Shown here piece after piece: positions 15,450-24,395 of a stretch of 64,000 bases of DNA (position 1 is the stretch's first letter; each line of letters begins with the position of its first letter). The translations under genes and the position numbers were made by a program. The notes beneath the pieces were generated by a model that was given only the letters and a program-made list of their open reading frames with translations, had not been told where the DNA came from and did not search any database. The stretch spans positions 1 through 64,000 of the forward strand of contig JBAROV010000224.1 of assembly GCA_049642465.1 (NCBI GenBank), in the 5' to 3' direction. Source of the DNA: CAWDPQ01 sp049642465. GTDB lineage: Bacteria > Acidobacteriota > Vicinamibacteria > Vicinamibacterales > 2-12-FULL-66-21.

Positions 15450-16709
15450 CTAACTCGTCAAACGTATCCGCTGATATTCGTCGTAACTCGACATGTCCGA
15501 GAGGATCACCCGATCGCCCGGCTGCAGCCCTTCGATGATTTCGATCGTGTTCACCGAACTGCGACCGAGCTTGACGTTGGTGCGCACAGCCTCGCCGTCG
15601 GCTCCGACCTTGAAGAGGCCGACGGTGCTGTTCTCCTGACCGAACGCCGGACGTCCGACGTAAATCACGTTCTCCAGGAGCTCAAGTCGTATCGTGCCAT
15701 CCACGCTCAGATCCGGCCGCGCGCCCGGGGGCAGCGCGCCTTCGAGCGTCACGTCCACGCCGACCGTGCCATTTGTCGCAGCCGGGTCAATGCGCGAGAC
15801 GGTCCCCTTCACAATGCCATTGCGCGTGTCGATTTCAGCGGGCTGGCCGATCGCGATGTCCTTCGTTTGTGTCTCGGCGATCCGCAACTCCGCTTTGAGA
15901 TTGGTAGGATTTGCGACCCGAGCGAGGTTCGTGCCCGGCGCCACTTGAGCGCCGCGCTCCACTGGCACCACCTGGAGCACGCCTTCCATGCTCGCCTTGA
16001 CTTTGAGATCCTCGAGTTGGCGCAGGCGAAGCTCGTAGGCGGCGCGACGCTGATTGACCTCTGCCTCCTGGGGCGCGAGCTGCGACTTGATGCCGTTCTG
16101 CGTCATGTCGAGCCGCCTCTGCTCGATCGCCAGCCGGTTCTCCAGCTCTTTCACCGCGGCGCGCGACTGCTCCAGCGCGATTGCCGAGATCAGTTCGTCT
16201 TTCGCCAATTGCTCGTTCGCTTTGTTCGTCAATACCGCGTTCTTGTAATTCGCCTCGATACTGGCGACGTTCGACTGCTGACTGAGAAGCTGACTTTCGA
16301 GTTCCGCCTTGCGGTTTTGGTACGCGGCTTGTGCGGACTGGTGGGCGAGCTGAGCTTCCATGACCGACTGCTGAAGCTCGGGGTTGCTCAATTCCAAAAT
16401 CACGGTCCCTGGTTTCACGTGCGCGCCCGGCCGCAGCACGATCTTCTCGACCCGTCCCTGCGTGGTCGCTGGAATCCACCGGATATCTTCCGGAACCAGC
16501 GTGCCCGACCCGCGAACCTGCCGGATCATCGATCCGCGCTTGACCGTGTCGACCCAAACGGTGGCGCCTTCGACAGTGGGGGCGGCGGGCTTGAGCCGGG
16601 AAACGCCAACCGTGATGAGGACGATGACGACGAGAGCCGCGGCGGCGTAGAGAGCGCGACGCAGTTTCTTCTTGCGGATGACGTCCGGGGAGCGAGCAAT
16701 ATCAACCAT
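15450..16709 (-). CDS. HlyD/MacA-type periplasmic adaptor of an efflux pump
   Basis: 419 residues: basic N-terminus, one membrane anchor (about 18-37), a biotinyl-lipoyl half (VEKIVLRPGAHVKPGTVILELSN), a long coiled-coil hairpin (about 115-235, rich in Q/E/K/A), the second lipoyl half, beta-barrel, and a membrane-proximal domain (GLQPGDRVILSD). It would bridge the ADOP permease to an outer-membrane channel, which is not encoded here. First gene of the six-gene operon adaptor-ATPase-permease-regulator-kinase-MscS. A sigma-54-like element lies 62 nt upstream. Confidence 0.92.
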   Translation of the reverse strand: MVDIARSPDVIRKKKLRRALYAAAALVVIVLITVGVSRLKPAAPTVEGATVWVDTVKRGSMIRQVRGSGTLVPEDIRWIPATTQGRVEKIVLRPGAHVKPGTVILELSNPELQQSVMEAQLAHQSAQAAYQNRKAELESQLLSQQSNVASIEANYKNAVLTNKANEQLAKDELISAIALEQSRAAVKELENRLAIEQRRLDMTQNGIKSQLAPQEAEVNQRRAAYELRLRQLEDLKVKASMEGVLQVVPVERGAQVAPGTNLARVANPTNLKAELRIAETQTKDIAIGQPAEIDTRNGIVKGTVSRIDPAATNGTVGVDVTLEGALPPGARPDLSVDGTIRLELLENVIYVGRPAFGQENSTVGLFKVGADGEAVRTNVKLGRSSVNTIEIIEGLQPGDRVILSDMSSYDEYQRIRLTS

Positions 16710-16770
16710 TGGAAATGCCTCTGTACTGATGCCGGCATCCAGAAAAGGGACTTCGGCCAGTGCAGATCAA

Positions 16771-16786
16771 GCAAAAGCAGGTGCCA
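16771..16786 (-). promoter_or_regulatory. Sigma-54-like -24/-12 element before the efflux operon
   Basis: On the minus strand the sequence TGGCACCTGCTTTTGC has both sigma-54 boxes, TGGCAC and TTGC, but with 6 nt between them instead of the standard 5. It lies 62 nt before the adaptor start, at a sensible promoter distance, and the operon encodes an NtrC-type activator. The spacing fault lowers confidence. A 12-nt palindrome GATGCCGGCATC (16728-16739) lies between it and the gene. Confidence 0.4.
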
Positions 16787-16939
16787 CGACAGTGAACCAG
16801 CGTAAACACCTGATAAATACCGACTTAACTCAGAAATGCCGAGCGGAGACTCTTGCGCCTTTGCCCGTCTGCGGAACCCGTCCGTCCCAATTCCGGACAC
16901 GAGCGTCAAGCCGTGCATGAATTCTAGCGACCTGACCCC

Positions 16940-17758
16940 TCATTGGACGAGATTGCGACGCTCACGGTTTAGAGAAATCGTGAGTCGTCCGTCCTTGGCC
17001 TGTGCCACTGGATGAGTGAGGATCGGAGTCTTCGCTGGACCGCAACTCACCTGCCCGGTCAGGGCATCGAACTGCGACCCGTGCCAGAGGCACTGTATGG
17101 TCCCGTCGATCAATACCCCTCCGGCGAGCGAGCCGCCGCGGTGCGTGCACCGATCCTCGAACGCGGTGTAGCCCTCGTTTGTGCGCGCGAGCACCACTCG
17201 CCGTCCGTTGATCCACAGCAGCTTCATCTGACCGGGCTTCAGGTCGTCGGCGTGTCCGACGACTATCTTGCTTTCATCCGAGGCTTGCACGTCCGCTTCC
17301 TGCCACTTCCCGGCATTCGCGTAGCGGTGATCCACGCTGATCAGGTTTCGCGTGACGAGTGTCCCGCCGAGATATCCGCTGTACATCAAAAGCGCTCCGC
17401 CGATGGCCTCGAGGAAGAGTGTCAAAACTCCGGGCGTGAGCGCGTCTCCGCGGGTGAACCAGGCGGCTGAGAACAGGGCAATCGCGCTGACGTTGCCAAT
17501 CGCGTGTCGGGTCGCGCGTGTCTTGCCGGAACTGTTTGGCGGGACGCTGTAGACGTAATCGAGGAGGCCCGGAACGGCCGCGAGCAGCCCCGCCCCGATA
17601 CCCGCGACCTGAAGGTGTGCACCAGTCGCCCAGAAGGACGGCACGTTGCCGATGACGCCAATCACGTCGAAAATCAAGGCGCCCGTCAGAAAAGCAAACG
17701 GAAACGGAATCAGCGCCGGATGAATCGGATGACTTTTGAACTGCGCGCGGCTCCTCAT
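16940..17758 (-). CDS. DUF2231 membrane domain fused to Rieske [2Fe-2S] domain
   Basis: 272 residues. The ATG at 17758 is chosen because GGAGG lies 6-10 nt upstream; an in-frame TTG 4 codons earlier is less likely. The N-terminal half is a four-helix DUF2231 membrane domain with the conserved HPIHPALIPFPFA. The C-terminal half (about 170-265) is a Rieske ferredoxin domain with cluster ligands CTHRGG and CLWHGSQF. A probable electron-transfer protein, anchored in the membrane. The partner is not encoded nearby. Divergent from the clpP-like gene with only 74 bp between them. Confidence 0.88.
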   Translation of the reverse strand: MRSRAQFKSHPIHPALIPFPFAFLTGALIFDVIGVIGNVPSFWATGAHLQVAGIGAGLLAAVPGLLDYVYSVPPNSSGKTRATRHAIGNVSAIALFSAAWFTRGDALTPGVLTLFLEAIGGALLMYSGYLGGTLVTRNLISVDHRYANAGKWQEADVQASDESKIVVGHADDLKPGQMKLLWINGRRVVLARTNEGYTAFEDRCTHRGGSLAGGVLIDGTIQCLWHGSQFDALTGQVSCGPAKTPILTHPVAQAKDGRLTISLNRERRNLVQ

Positions 17759-17832
17759 TTCAACCTCCAAACTACTCCGGGGGCCCGGCCTCCCGCCCCC
17801 GGCACGGGGAATGCGAAGGAAGGCGATCGCTT

Positions 17833-18615
17833 ATGAGCGAGCAGATGAGTGACCGTCTTGTGACTGAACTCGTGGAGGCCGTCAAGGAGATCGTCCGCAA
17901 GGAACAGACGGAGCGGCTCAGGGACGTCTACCTCATCGGTGACATCGAGAAAGACAGTGCCAAGGCGGTGATCGAACGGCTCAGAGAACTGGCCAATGAC
18001 GGTCCAAAACCGATCACGCTCTACATCAACAGCGCCGGGGGTAACGTAACGGATGGGCTGGCAATCCATGACGCGGTCCGTCATCTCGTGTCGTTGGGCG
18101 TTCCGATCACCATCGTGGTGCAAGGGATGGCGTACTCGATGGGATCCGTCGTGCTACAGGCGGCGAGTCCAGGGCGGCGCGTGGCCTTCCCGCATTCGTG
18201 GATCATGATTCACGAACCCGCCAAATGGGCCGGCTGGCAGTCAACCACCGCAGCAGCGCAGCACCTCGACCGTTTGAAGCAAATGCAGAGCCAGATATAC
18301 CGAATCCTCTCCGAACGATCCGGCCGTCCTCTCCGCCAAATCATCCGGGACACGAAGCGGACGGACTTCTATCTCGACGCGCAGAAAGCCAAGGACTACG
18401 GCCTCATCGACGAAGTACTGGGGCCCGCCGACAAGGCGCTCGGCGTTGATGACGCAGCTGCGCTTGCCGCGGCACCAGAGCCGCGTTCGCCGCAGACGCC
18501 CCCGGAGACCGCTGAGATTCAGCCCGCCGCGGCGACGAGTCAGCCGCAATTCCCCGTCGAGCCCGGATCGCCGCCTACCAGTTCCGATCCCGCGATCAAT
18601 CGATCGAAAGCCTGA
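17833..18615 (+). CDS. ClpP-family serine protease with Pro/Ala-rich tail
   Basis: 260 residues versus about 195-205 for ClpP. The fold signature is clear: YINSAGGNVTDGLAIHD, nucleophile Ser102 (GMAYSMGSVVLQA), His127 (SWIMIHEPA) and probable Asp178 (KRTDFYLDAQKAKDYGLIDE). The last about 55 residues are rich in Pro, Ala, Ser and Gln and look disordered. No ClpX or ClpA gene is adjacent, so it may be a secondary ClpP homologue with a dedicated role. GAAGG occurs 11 nt before the ATG. Cytoplasmic; no signal peptide. Confidence 0.88.
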   Translation: MSEQMSDRLVTELVEAVKEIVRKEQTERLRDVYLIGDIEKDSAKAVIERLRELANDGPKPITLYINSAGGNVTDGLAIHDAVRHLVSLGVPITIVVQGMAYSMGSVVLQAASPGRRVAFPHSWIMIHEPAKWAGWQSTTAAAQHLDRLKQMQSQIYRILSERSGRPLRQIIRDTKRTDFYLDAQKAKDYGLIDEVLGPADKALGVDDAAALAAAPEPRSPQTPPETAEIQPAAATSQPQFPVEPGSPPTSSDPAINRSKA

Positions 18616-18688
18616 CCGTGATGCTTTCCGGCGCGCGCCGCTCGCCCGCCGGAGCTTGCCACGAACTTGTTCCGCAAGCGTAGGTGGG

Positions 18689-18703
18689 TGGCACGTCCGT
18701 TGC
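18689..18703 (+). promoter_or_regulatory. Consensus sigma-54 promoter (TGGCAC-N5-TTGC)
   Basis: TGGCACGTCCGTTGC matches both invariant GG and GC pairs, the extended TGGCACG box, and the exact 5-nt spacing. The -12 C is at 18703, giving a start site near 18715, about 48 nt before the histidine-kinase ATG. It is in a 147-bp intergenic gap, not in coding sequence. A bacterial enhancer-binding protein of the NtrC family is encoded at 10646-12052. Confidence 0.7.
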
Positions 18704-18762
18704 GACGCAGCAGGATGTGACTGGATCGATCCCAGTGTGGTGGAGGAGCTGGACTATTCACG

Positions 18763-20322
18763 ATGTCGAGTGCCGATGCGTTTCCGTTCCCGACTCTCCC
18801 GGCTCCATTGCGTTTCGCCATCGCGCTGGCGACGGTTGGTCTCGTCTACTTCACTGAGCGCACCTTCGGCTCATTGATTGACGATGGGAGCCAGTTTCTG
18901 CTGCTGGGCACCGCCGTCATGGCAAGCGCCTGGTTTGCTGGGACTGGACCTGCGCTCGCGGCCACCGTGTTTGGTGCCGTACTCGGCGCGTGGGATACAT
19001 CCACCCCCGGCGAATCGTCGCGTGCGGCACAAACGCATCTCGCGCTGTTCGTCTCCCAAGGCCTGATCCTCACCGGCCTCATCTCGGAGCTGCGCGCCGC
19101 CCGCCGTCGAGCGGAGCAACAAGCGCGCGAGGCACAGGCGGCGCGGCACGAGAGCGAAGCGGCGAGCCGTATGAAGGATGAATTTCTCGCGACTCTCTCG
19201 CACGAACTTCGAACGCCGCTGAATGCCGTACTCGGGTGGGTTCACCTGCTCCGCACCTGCAAACTGGATCAGCCGACCTGGAATCGCGGCCTCGAGTCTA
19301 TCGAGCGTAACGTCCGGCTGCAGGCACAGCTCACGGGCAATCTCCTCGACATCTCGAAATCGCTGACTGGCGAATTGCGGTTGGAGCTGCGACGCATCCC
19401 GGTGGCGGATTCGATTCGCGAAGCGGTGAGCGCGGCGGGAGCGGCGGCGCAGGCGAAGGAGGTGGGGATCGAATGCCATCTGCCCGAAATGCCGGCAATC
19501 GTGCTCGGTGACTCCGTCCGGCTGCGCCAGATCGTCTGGCATCTCATTGGCAATGCCGTAAAGTTCACCCCGCGCGGCGGGAAGGTCGGAGTGGACGTGA
19601 CAACTGATCCCGATTTTGTCGTGATCGCTGTCCACGACAGCGGACCGGGCATCGCGCCCCAGTTTTTGCCGCGGCTGTTCGATCGGTTCACCCAACAGGA
19701 TCCATCTCCGACACGGACCGCCGGGGGCCTTGGCGTGGGGCTGTCGCTCGTTAGAGAACTCGTCGAACTGCACGGGGGCACCGTTCACGCCCGCAACCTC
19801 GACAACGGGACGGGCGCTATCTTTACCGTCAGGCTGCCTCGGCAACCAGCAGGCATTGTTGACACACCTCGCATCTGTACTACGACCGTCGCAGGATCGC
19901 TCGGGCCGGGACGACGACTCGACGGTGTCCGCGTGCTGGTGCTCGACCGCGATGCGGAGGGTCGTGACGTGCTCCGCGCAGCACTCCAACAACATGGCGC
20001 GACAGTGCGGACTGTTCAGAGCGTGGCAGAAGCCCTCGAGGCGCTCGAGGCATGGCGCCCCGACGCGCTCGTCACCGACAGCGCATCTCCGAATAACGAC
20101 ATGTACGCCCTCATCGGCAAGGTCGAATGGCTCGAAGCTGATCGGGGCGGCCGAATTCCCGCCGCCGCCCTCACCGCATATGGACGGACGGATGAGCGCG
20201 TCCGGCAGATGCTCGACGCCGTGCAGTGCGACCTGCCAAAGCCTGTTGAACCCTCGATCCTCACAGCCGAAATCGCGCGGCTGACCGGCCGCGAGCGCCG
20301 TCGTGCCGAGCGGGCCCAGTGA
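18763..20322 (+). CDS. Hybrid histidine kinase, KdpD-like (DUF4118) membrane domain plus receiver
   Basis: 519 residues: a DUF4118-type four-helix membrane region (about 14-105), a coiled-coil linker, HisKA with LSHELRTPLNAVLGW, HATPase with N-box LIGNAVKFTP, DSGPGIAPQF and GGLGVGLSLVRELVELHGG, and a C-terminal receiver-like domain (about 390-510; DALVTDSASPNND carries the phosphoacceptor Asp, LPKPVEP the Lys). The acidic pair is partly changed (VLDRDAEGRD). A strong sigma-54 promoter lies upstream. No separate output gene is adjacent; treZ starts 7 nt downstream, so trehalose/glycogen genes may share its transcript. Signal unknown. Confidence 0.9.
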   Translation: MSSADAFPFPTLPAPLRFAIALATVGLVYFTERTFGSLIDDGSQFLLLGTAVMASAWFAGTGPALAATVFGAVLGAWDTSTPGESSRAAQTHLALFVSQGLILTGLISELRAARRRAEQQAREAQAARHESEAASRMKDEFLATLSHELRTPLNAVLGWVHLLRTCKLDQPTWNRGLESIERNVRLQAQLTGNLLDISKSLTGELRLELRRIPVADSIREAVSAAGAAAQAKEVGIECHLPEMPAIVLGDSVRLRQIVWHLIGNAVKFTPRGGKVGVDVTTDPDFVVIAVHDSGPGIAPQFLPRLFDRFTQQDPSPTRTAGGLGVGLSLVRELVELHGGTVHARNLDNGTGAIFTVRLPRQPAGIVDTPRICTTTVAGSLGPGRRLDGVRVLVLDRDAEGRDVLRAALQQHGATVRTVQSVAEALEALEAWRPDALVTDSASPNNDMYALIGKVEWLEADRGGRIPAAALTAYGRTDERVRQMLDAVQCDLPKPVEPSILTAEIARLTGRERRRAERAQ

Positions 20323-20329
20323 CACGGGC

Positions 20330-22240
20330 ATGACCGTCGAGAGTTCTACGCGGCGACTGTCGGCCGGCGTCGAAGTGTCAGGCGAACGCGCGCACGCGCG
20401 CGTATGGGCCCCCGCGTGCCGATCGATTGACATCGTCATCGAACCGCGAGAATGGGGAAGTCGACGCATTGTGCCGCTGACGCGAGATGCGGACGGGTTT
20501 TTCGAAGGATTGACCGATGCGCAGCCCGGCGACCGCTACTGGTTTCGACTGAACGGCACGACGCTCCGGCCGGACCCGGCGTCGCGATTCCAGCCGGAGG
20601 GTCCGCACGGGCCATCCGAGATTGTCGACCCGTCGAGTTTTCCCTGGACTGACGGACAGTGGGACGGCGTCGCGGCGGATGGCCAGGTGGTGTACGAGCT
20701 TCACGTCGGGACGTTTACGCGCGAAGGGACGTGGCGCGCTGCCATGGAGCAGCTGCCGCACCTCGCCGATCTCGGCGTTACCGTGATCGAGATGATGCCC
20801 ATTGCCGAGTTCGCCGGGCGCTTCGGCTGGGGCTACGACGGCGTCGATCTCTATGCACCGACGCACTTGTACGGACGTCCCGACGATCTCCGTGCCTTCG
20901 TGGATTGCGCGCACGCGCTCGGCATCGGGGTGATTCTCGACGTGGTGTACAACCACGTTGGTCCCGACGGCAACTATCTCGCGGAGTTTGCCGCGGAGTA
21001 CTTCACGGATCGCTATCGAAACGACTGGGGACGAGCGCTCAACTTCGAGGGTGCGGCGCCCGCTCGGATGTTCTTCGTCGAGAACGCCGGCTACTGGATC
21101 GACGAATTCCACTTCGACGGCCTTCGTCTCGATGCAACCCAGGACATTCACGACGCTTCGCCGGAACATGTAATCGCATCGATTGTTCGGCGCGTTCGCG
21201 AAGCTGCCGGGTCTCGACGCTCGTACGTAGTCGCCGAGAACGAGCCTCAGCATCCACGCCTCGTGCAATCGCCGTCCACGGGTGGCTATGGCGCCGACGC
21301 GCTGTGGAACGATGATCTCCATCACACGTCGATCGTCGCGCTGACGGGAATCCGCGAAGCGTATTACAGCGATTACACGGGCTCGCCGCAGGAGTTCATC
21401 TCCGCCGCCAAGTACGGTTACCTCTATCAGGGGCAGTGGTACCAGTGGCAGAAAAAGCGGCGGGGTGAACCCGATCTGGATTTGCCGGGGCACGCGTTCG
21501 TCGCCTACCTGGAAAACCACGATCAAGTGGCCAACACACCGTTCGGGCGCCGTCTCCACCAGCTGGCGAGTCCGGCACGACTTCGCGCGTTAACGGCGCT
21601 GACGCTGCTCGGACCAGCCACACCGATGCTCTTCCAGGGGCAGGAGTTTGCCGCATCAGCGCCCTTTCTCTATTTCGCGGATCACACGGCGGAACTGAAC
21701 GAATCGATTCGAAGCGGACGACGGGAGTTCCTGGCGCAGTTCCCGAGCCTCACGGACCCCGAACTGGTCGCTGTCCTGCCGTCGCCGGTCGATGCGACCA
21801 CCTTCGAGCGATGCAAACTGGATCTCGGTGAACGCGAACGCCACGCGACCGCGTATGCACTTCACCGCGATTTGCTCGCGCTCCGACGATCGGATCCGGT
21901 GATTCGGCGTGCGGCGCACGAGCGGCCCGACGGCGCGGTGTTGTCTGCGACAACGTTCCTCCTCCGATACCGCGGAGGCTCGGCTGGCGATCGCCTGCTG
22001 ATCGTGAATCTCGGCTGCGACCTCGATCTTCTTCCCATCCCGGAACCACTCCTCGCGCCACCGGCACATTGCCGGTGGGCCCTCGAGTGGAGCAGTGCGA
22101 GCGTCCGCTACGGAGGGCAAGGCAAGGCGCCTCTCCCAGAAGACCATCTTCATGTTCCCGGTGACACGGCGGTGCTCCTGACGTCGCAGCGAACATCCGC
22201 AGAAGCTCGAGAGAACGGTGACGGAAGCTCTAACCACTGA
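20330..22240 (+). CDS. treZ: Malto-oligosyltrehalose trehalohydrolase
   Basis: GH13 enzyme releasing trehalose from maltooligosyltrehalose. 636 residues from ATG 20330; a GTG nine codons upstream lies within the kinase gene and is less likely. The N-terminal beta-sandwich (RVWAPACRSIDIVIE) precedes the GH13 barrel: DVVYNHVGPDGN (region I), FDGLRLDATQDIHD (nucleophile Asp), VVAENEP (acid/base Glu), LENHDQVAN (stabilising Asp). Followed by and overlapping (23 nt) the glycogen-debranching gene. The usual partner treY is not in the window, so the pathway is incomplete here. Confidence 0.93.
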   Translation: MTVESSTRRLSAGVEVSGERAHARVWAPACRSIDIVIEPREWGSRRIVPLTRDADGFFEGLTDAQPGDRYWFRLNGTTLRPDPASRFQPEGPHGPSEIVDPSSFPWTDGQWDGVAADGQVVYELHVGTFTREGTWRAAMEQLPHLADLGVTVIEMMPIAEFAGRFGWGYDGVDLYAPTHLYGRPDDLRAFVDCAHALGIGVILDVVYNHVGPDGNYLAEFAAEYFTDRYRNDWGRALNFEGAAPARMFFVENAGYWIDEFHFDGLRLDATQDIHDASPEHVIASIVRRVREAAGSRRSYVVAENEPQHPRLVQSPSTGGYGADALWNDDLHHTSIVALTGIREAYYSDYTGSPQEFISAAKYGYLYQGQWYQWQKKRRGEPDLDLPGHAFVAYLENHDQVANTPFGRRLHQLASPARLRALTALTLLGPATPMLFQGQEFAASAPFLYFADHTAELNESIRSGRREFLAQFPSLTDPELVAVLPSPVDATTFERCKLDLGERERHATAYALHRDLLALRRSDPVIRRAAHERPDGAVLSATTFLLRYRGGSAGDRLLIVNLGCDLDLLPIPEPLLAPPAHCRWALEWSSASVRYGGQGKAPLPEDHLHVPGDTAVLLTSQRTSAEARENGDGSSNH

Positions 22241-24266
22241 TCTGACGAGGACCATTCCACGGCCGAGGGATCGTGCGGCGCCGGATGGCACGATCACCCG
22301 GCTCGAATGGCTCGTGACGAACGGCCTTGGTGGCTACTCGTCCGGGACGGTAGCAGGCGCTTTGACGCGGCGGTACCACGGACTCCTGGTGGCGTCGCTG
22401 CCAGCGCCGCTCGGGCGCATGGTGCTCCTGAATCATCTCCTCGAGCGCGTCCGCCTCCACGATCGGAGTGTGGTCTGGCTCGGAGACGAAAACGAAGTCG
22501 CTGGTCCAAACGCTGTCGACCGCACCGAGCACCTCGTGGAGTTCCGCCTCGAACTTGGACTGCCTGTGTGGCTCGTCGAGTTGCCGGGCATTTCAATCGA
22601 GAAGCGCGTGCTCATGCCGTACGGGCAGAACACCGTTCATGTCACGTACGAGCTGGTCAAAGGGGAGGGGCCGATCCGCCTGTCACTTCGGCCGTCGATC
22701 CAGTTCCGGGGGTACGAAGAGCCCGTAAATACCTCGCTCGTGGATAGCTACGTCTTCAACGCCGTCGGCAACCGCTACCAGGTGTCCGCAGGCCGCAATT
22801 ACCCGTCCCTTCGTTTCCTGATGTACGGGGACGGCGCGGCGTTGACCCTGGACGAAAAAGGTGCAGCCGCCGTGCCCTATGACATGGAGCGGATGCGCGG
22901 CTACGACTCCGTCGGGCCGATGTGGAGTCCCGGTTATTTCCGCGCAGATGTTTCAAATAACCGGCGCGTCACCCTCGTGGCATCGACCGAGCCATGGGAA
23001 GTCATTCAGTCGATGATGCCCGCTGAAGCGGAGCAGGCGGAACGGGAGCGCCGGCGCCGGCTGCTGGCGATTGCGGGCTACGCGGAGAAGCCATCGTTTG
23101 GTGCGGAGCTTGTGCTCGCGGCGGACCAGTTCATCATCACGCCTGCCGGCCGAGCGGAGGAAGCGGCACGCGCCAGGGCCGCCGGCGAAGAAGTGCGCAC
23201 GATTATCGCCGGCTACCACTGGTTCACCGACTGGGGTCGCGACACGATGATCAGCCTCGACGGGCTGACGCTTGCCACGGGACGTTTCCGGGAAGCCGCG
23301 TACATCCTGCGCACCTTCGCGCACTACGTGCGAGACGGCCTGATTCCCAACATGTTCCCGGATGGCGCTCGCGAGGGTCTCTACCACACGGCCGATGCCT
23401 CACTGTGGTTCTTCCATGCCGTGCACCGTTACGCCGTGGCGACCGGCGACATGGACACCGTTCGCAGCCTGCTCCCGCCGCTGACGGATATCGTTCAGCA
23501 CCACCTCGCTGGCACGCGTTTCGGCATCGGCGTCGATCCGGCCGACGGTCTGCTGAAGCAAGGTCAGGAGGGCGTTCAGCTCACCTGGATGGACGCGAAG
23601 GTTGACGACTGGGTGGTGACGCCACGACGTGGCAAAGCGGTCGAGATCAATGCGCTTTGGTATAACGCACTGCGGCTGCTCGCGCGTTGGTTGAGTGAAT
23701 TGGGTGAAGGGGACCACCTGGGCCTCTCGGATCATGCCGAGCGCGCGCGGCGGGCGTTCAACGCGCGCTTCTGGTTCGACGAAGGTGGCTACTTGCACGA
23801 CGTCGTCGATGGCCCGAACGGCAACGATTCGGCGTGCCGACCGAACCAGATCTTCGCGTTCTCGCTCGAACACCCGGTGCTCGATGAGTCGCGATGGGCG
23901 ACTGTACTGGACGTCGTGCGAGCGCGATTGTTGACTCCCGTCGGTCTACGCTCGCTGGCGCCCGGCCACCCCGACTACAAGCCGAAGTACTACGGCGACC
24001 TCCGGGCGCGGGACGCGGCCTATCATCAGGGCACTGTGTGGGCGTGGCTGATCGGGCCGTTGCTCGACGCGTGGCTTCGAGTTCATCCAGGCGATCGCGA
24101 AGGCGTCCGCCGCGCGCTCCAGGGGTTCAAAGCCCCGCTTGCCCAGGCGTGCGTCGGCACGATTGGAGAAATCTTCGACGCCGAGGAGCCATATACTCCC
24201 CGCGGATGCGTTGCGCAGGCGTGGAGCGTTGCCGAGGTGTTGCGCCATCTGCGCTCCGTCGAGTAA
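22218..24266 (+). CDS. Glycogen debranching enzyme (amylo-alpha-1,6-glucosidase type)
   Basis: 682 residues. The N-terminal GDE domain opens with RLEWLVTNGLGGYSSGTVAGALTRRYHGLLVAS. The C-terminal (alpha/alpha)6 domain has GYHWFTDWGRDTMISLDGL, YHTADASLWFFHAV, LTWMDAKVDDWVVTPRRGKAVEINALWYNAL and the carboxylate-bearing GTIGEIFDAEEPYTPRGCVAQAWSVAEVLR. It hydrolyses alpha-1,6 branches in glycogen-like glucans and would supply linear chains to trehalose synthesis with TreZ. GTG start inside the end of treZ, implying coupling. Confidence 0.92.
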   Translation: MTEALTTDLTRTIPRPRDRAAPDGTITRLEWLVTNGLGGYSSGTVAGALTRRYHGLLVASLPAPLGRMVLLNHLLERVRLHDRSVVWLGDENEVAGPNAVDRTEHLVEFRLELGLPVWLVELPGISIEKRVLMPYGQNTVHVTYELVKGEGPIRLSLRPSIQFRGYEEPVNTSLVDSYVFNAVGNRYQVSAGRNYPSLRFLMYGDGAALTLDEKGAAAVPYDMERMRGYDSVGPMWSPGYFRADVSNNRRVTLVASTEPWEVIQSMMPAEAEQAERERRRRLLAIAGYAEKPSFGAELVLAADQFIITPAGRAEEAARARAAGEEVRTIIAGYHWFTDWGRDTMISLDGLTLATGRFREAAYILRTFAHYVRDGLIPNMFPDGAREGLYHTADASLWFFHAVHRYAVATGDMDTVRSLLPPLTDIVQHHLAGTRFGIGVDPADGLLKQGQEGVQLTWMDAKVDDWVVTPRRGKAVEINALWYNALRLLARWLSELGEGDHLGLSDHAERARRAFNARFWFDEGGYLHDVVDGPNGNDSACRPNQIFAFSLEHPVLDESRWATVLDVVRARLLTPVGLRSLAPGHPDYKPKYYGDLRARDAAYHQGTVWAWLIGPLLDAWLRVHPGDREGVRRALQGFKAPLAQACVGTIGEIFDAEEPYTPRGCVAQAWSVAEVLRHLRSVE

Positions 24267-24340
24267 CCGGCGCTGATCCGAACGTCCGAGTCGCACTACC
24301 TCGTCGCAGTCATCCAACCGGGCAAATAAACAAGACAGGC

Positions 24341-24358
24341 TTCCTCTCGATAGAGGAA
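24341..24358 (+). terminator. Hairpin between debranching-enzyme gene and rsgA
   Basis: TTCCTCT-CGAT-AGAGGAA, a perfect 7-bp stem with a tetraloop, 75 nt after the debranching-enzyme stop and 38 nt before rsgA. A CTTTTG tract follows 13 nt later but not directly, so it is a weak intrinsic terminator or a leader element of rsgA. Confidence 0.4.
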
Positions 24359-24395
24359 CCTCCCACGATACTTTTGTAATGCAAAGTACTGCAAT

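Noticed and set aside
18871..20469. 532-codon minus-strand frame over the hybrid kinase
   Set aside because: Antisense shadow of a gene with complete HisKA/HATPase motifs.
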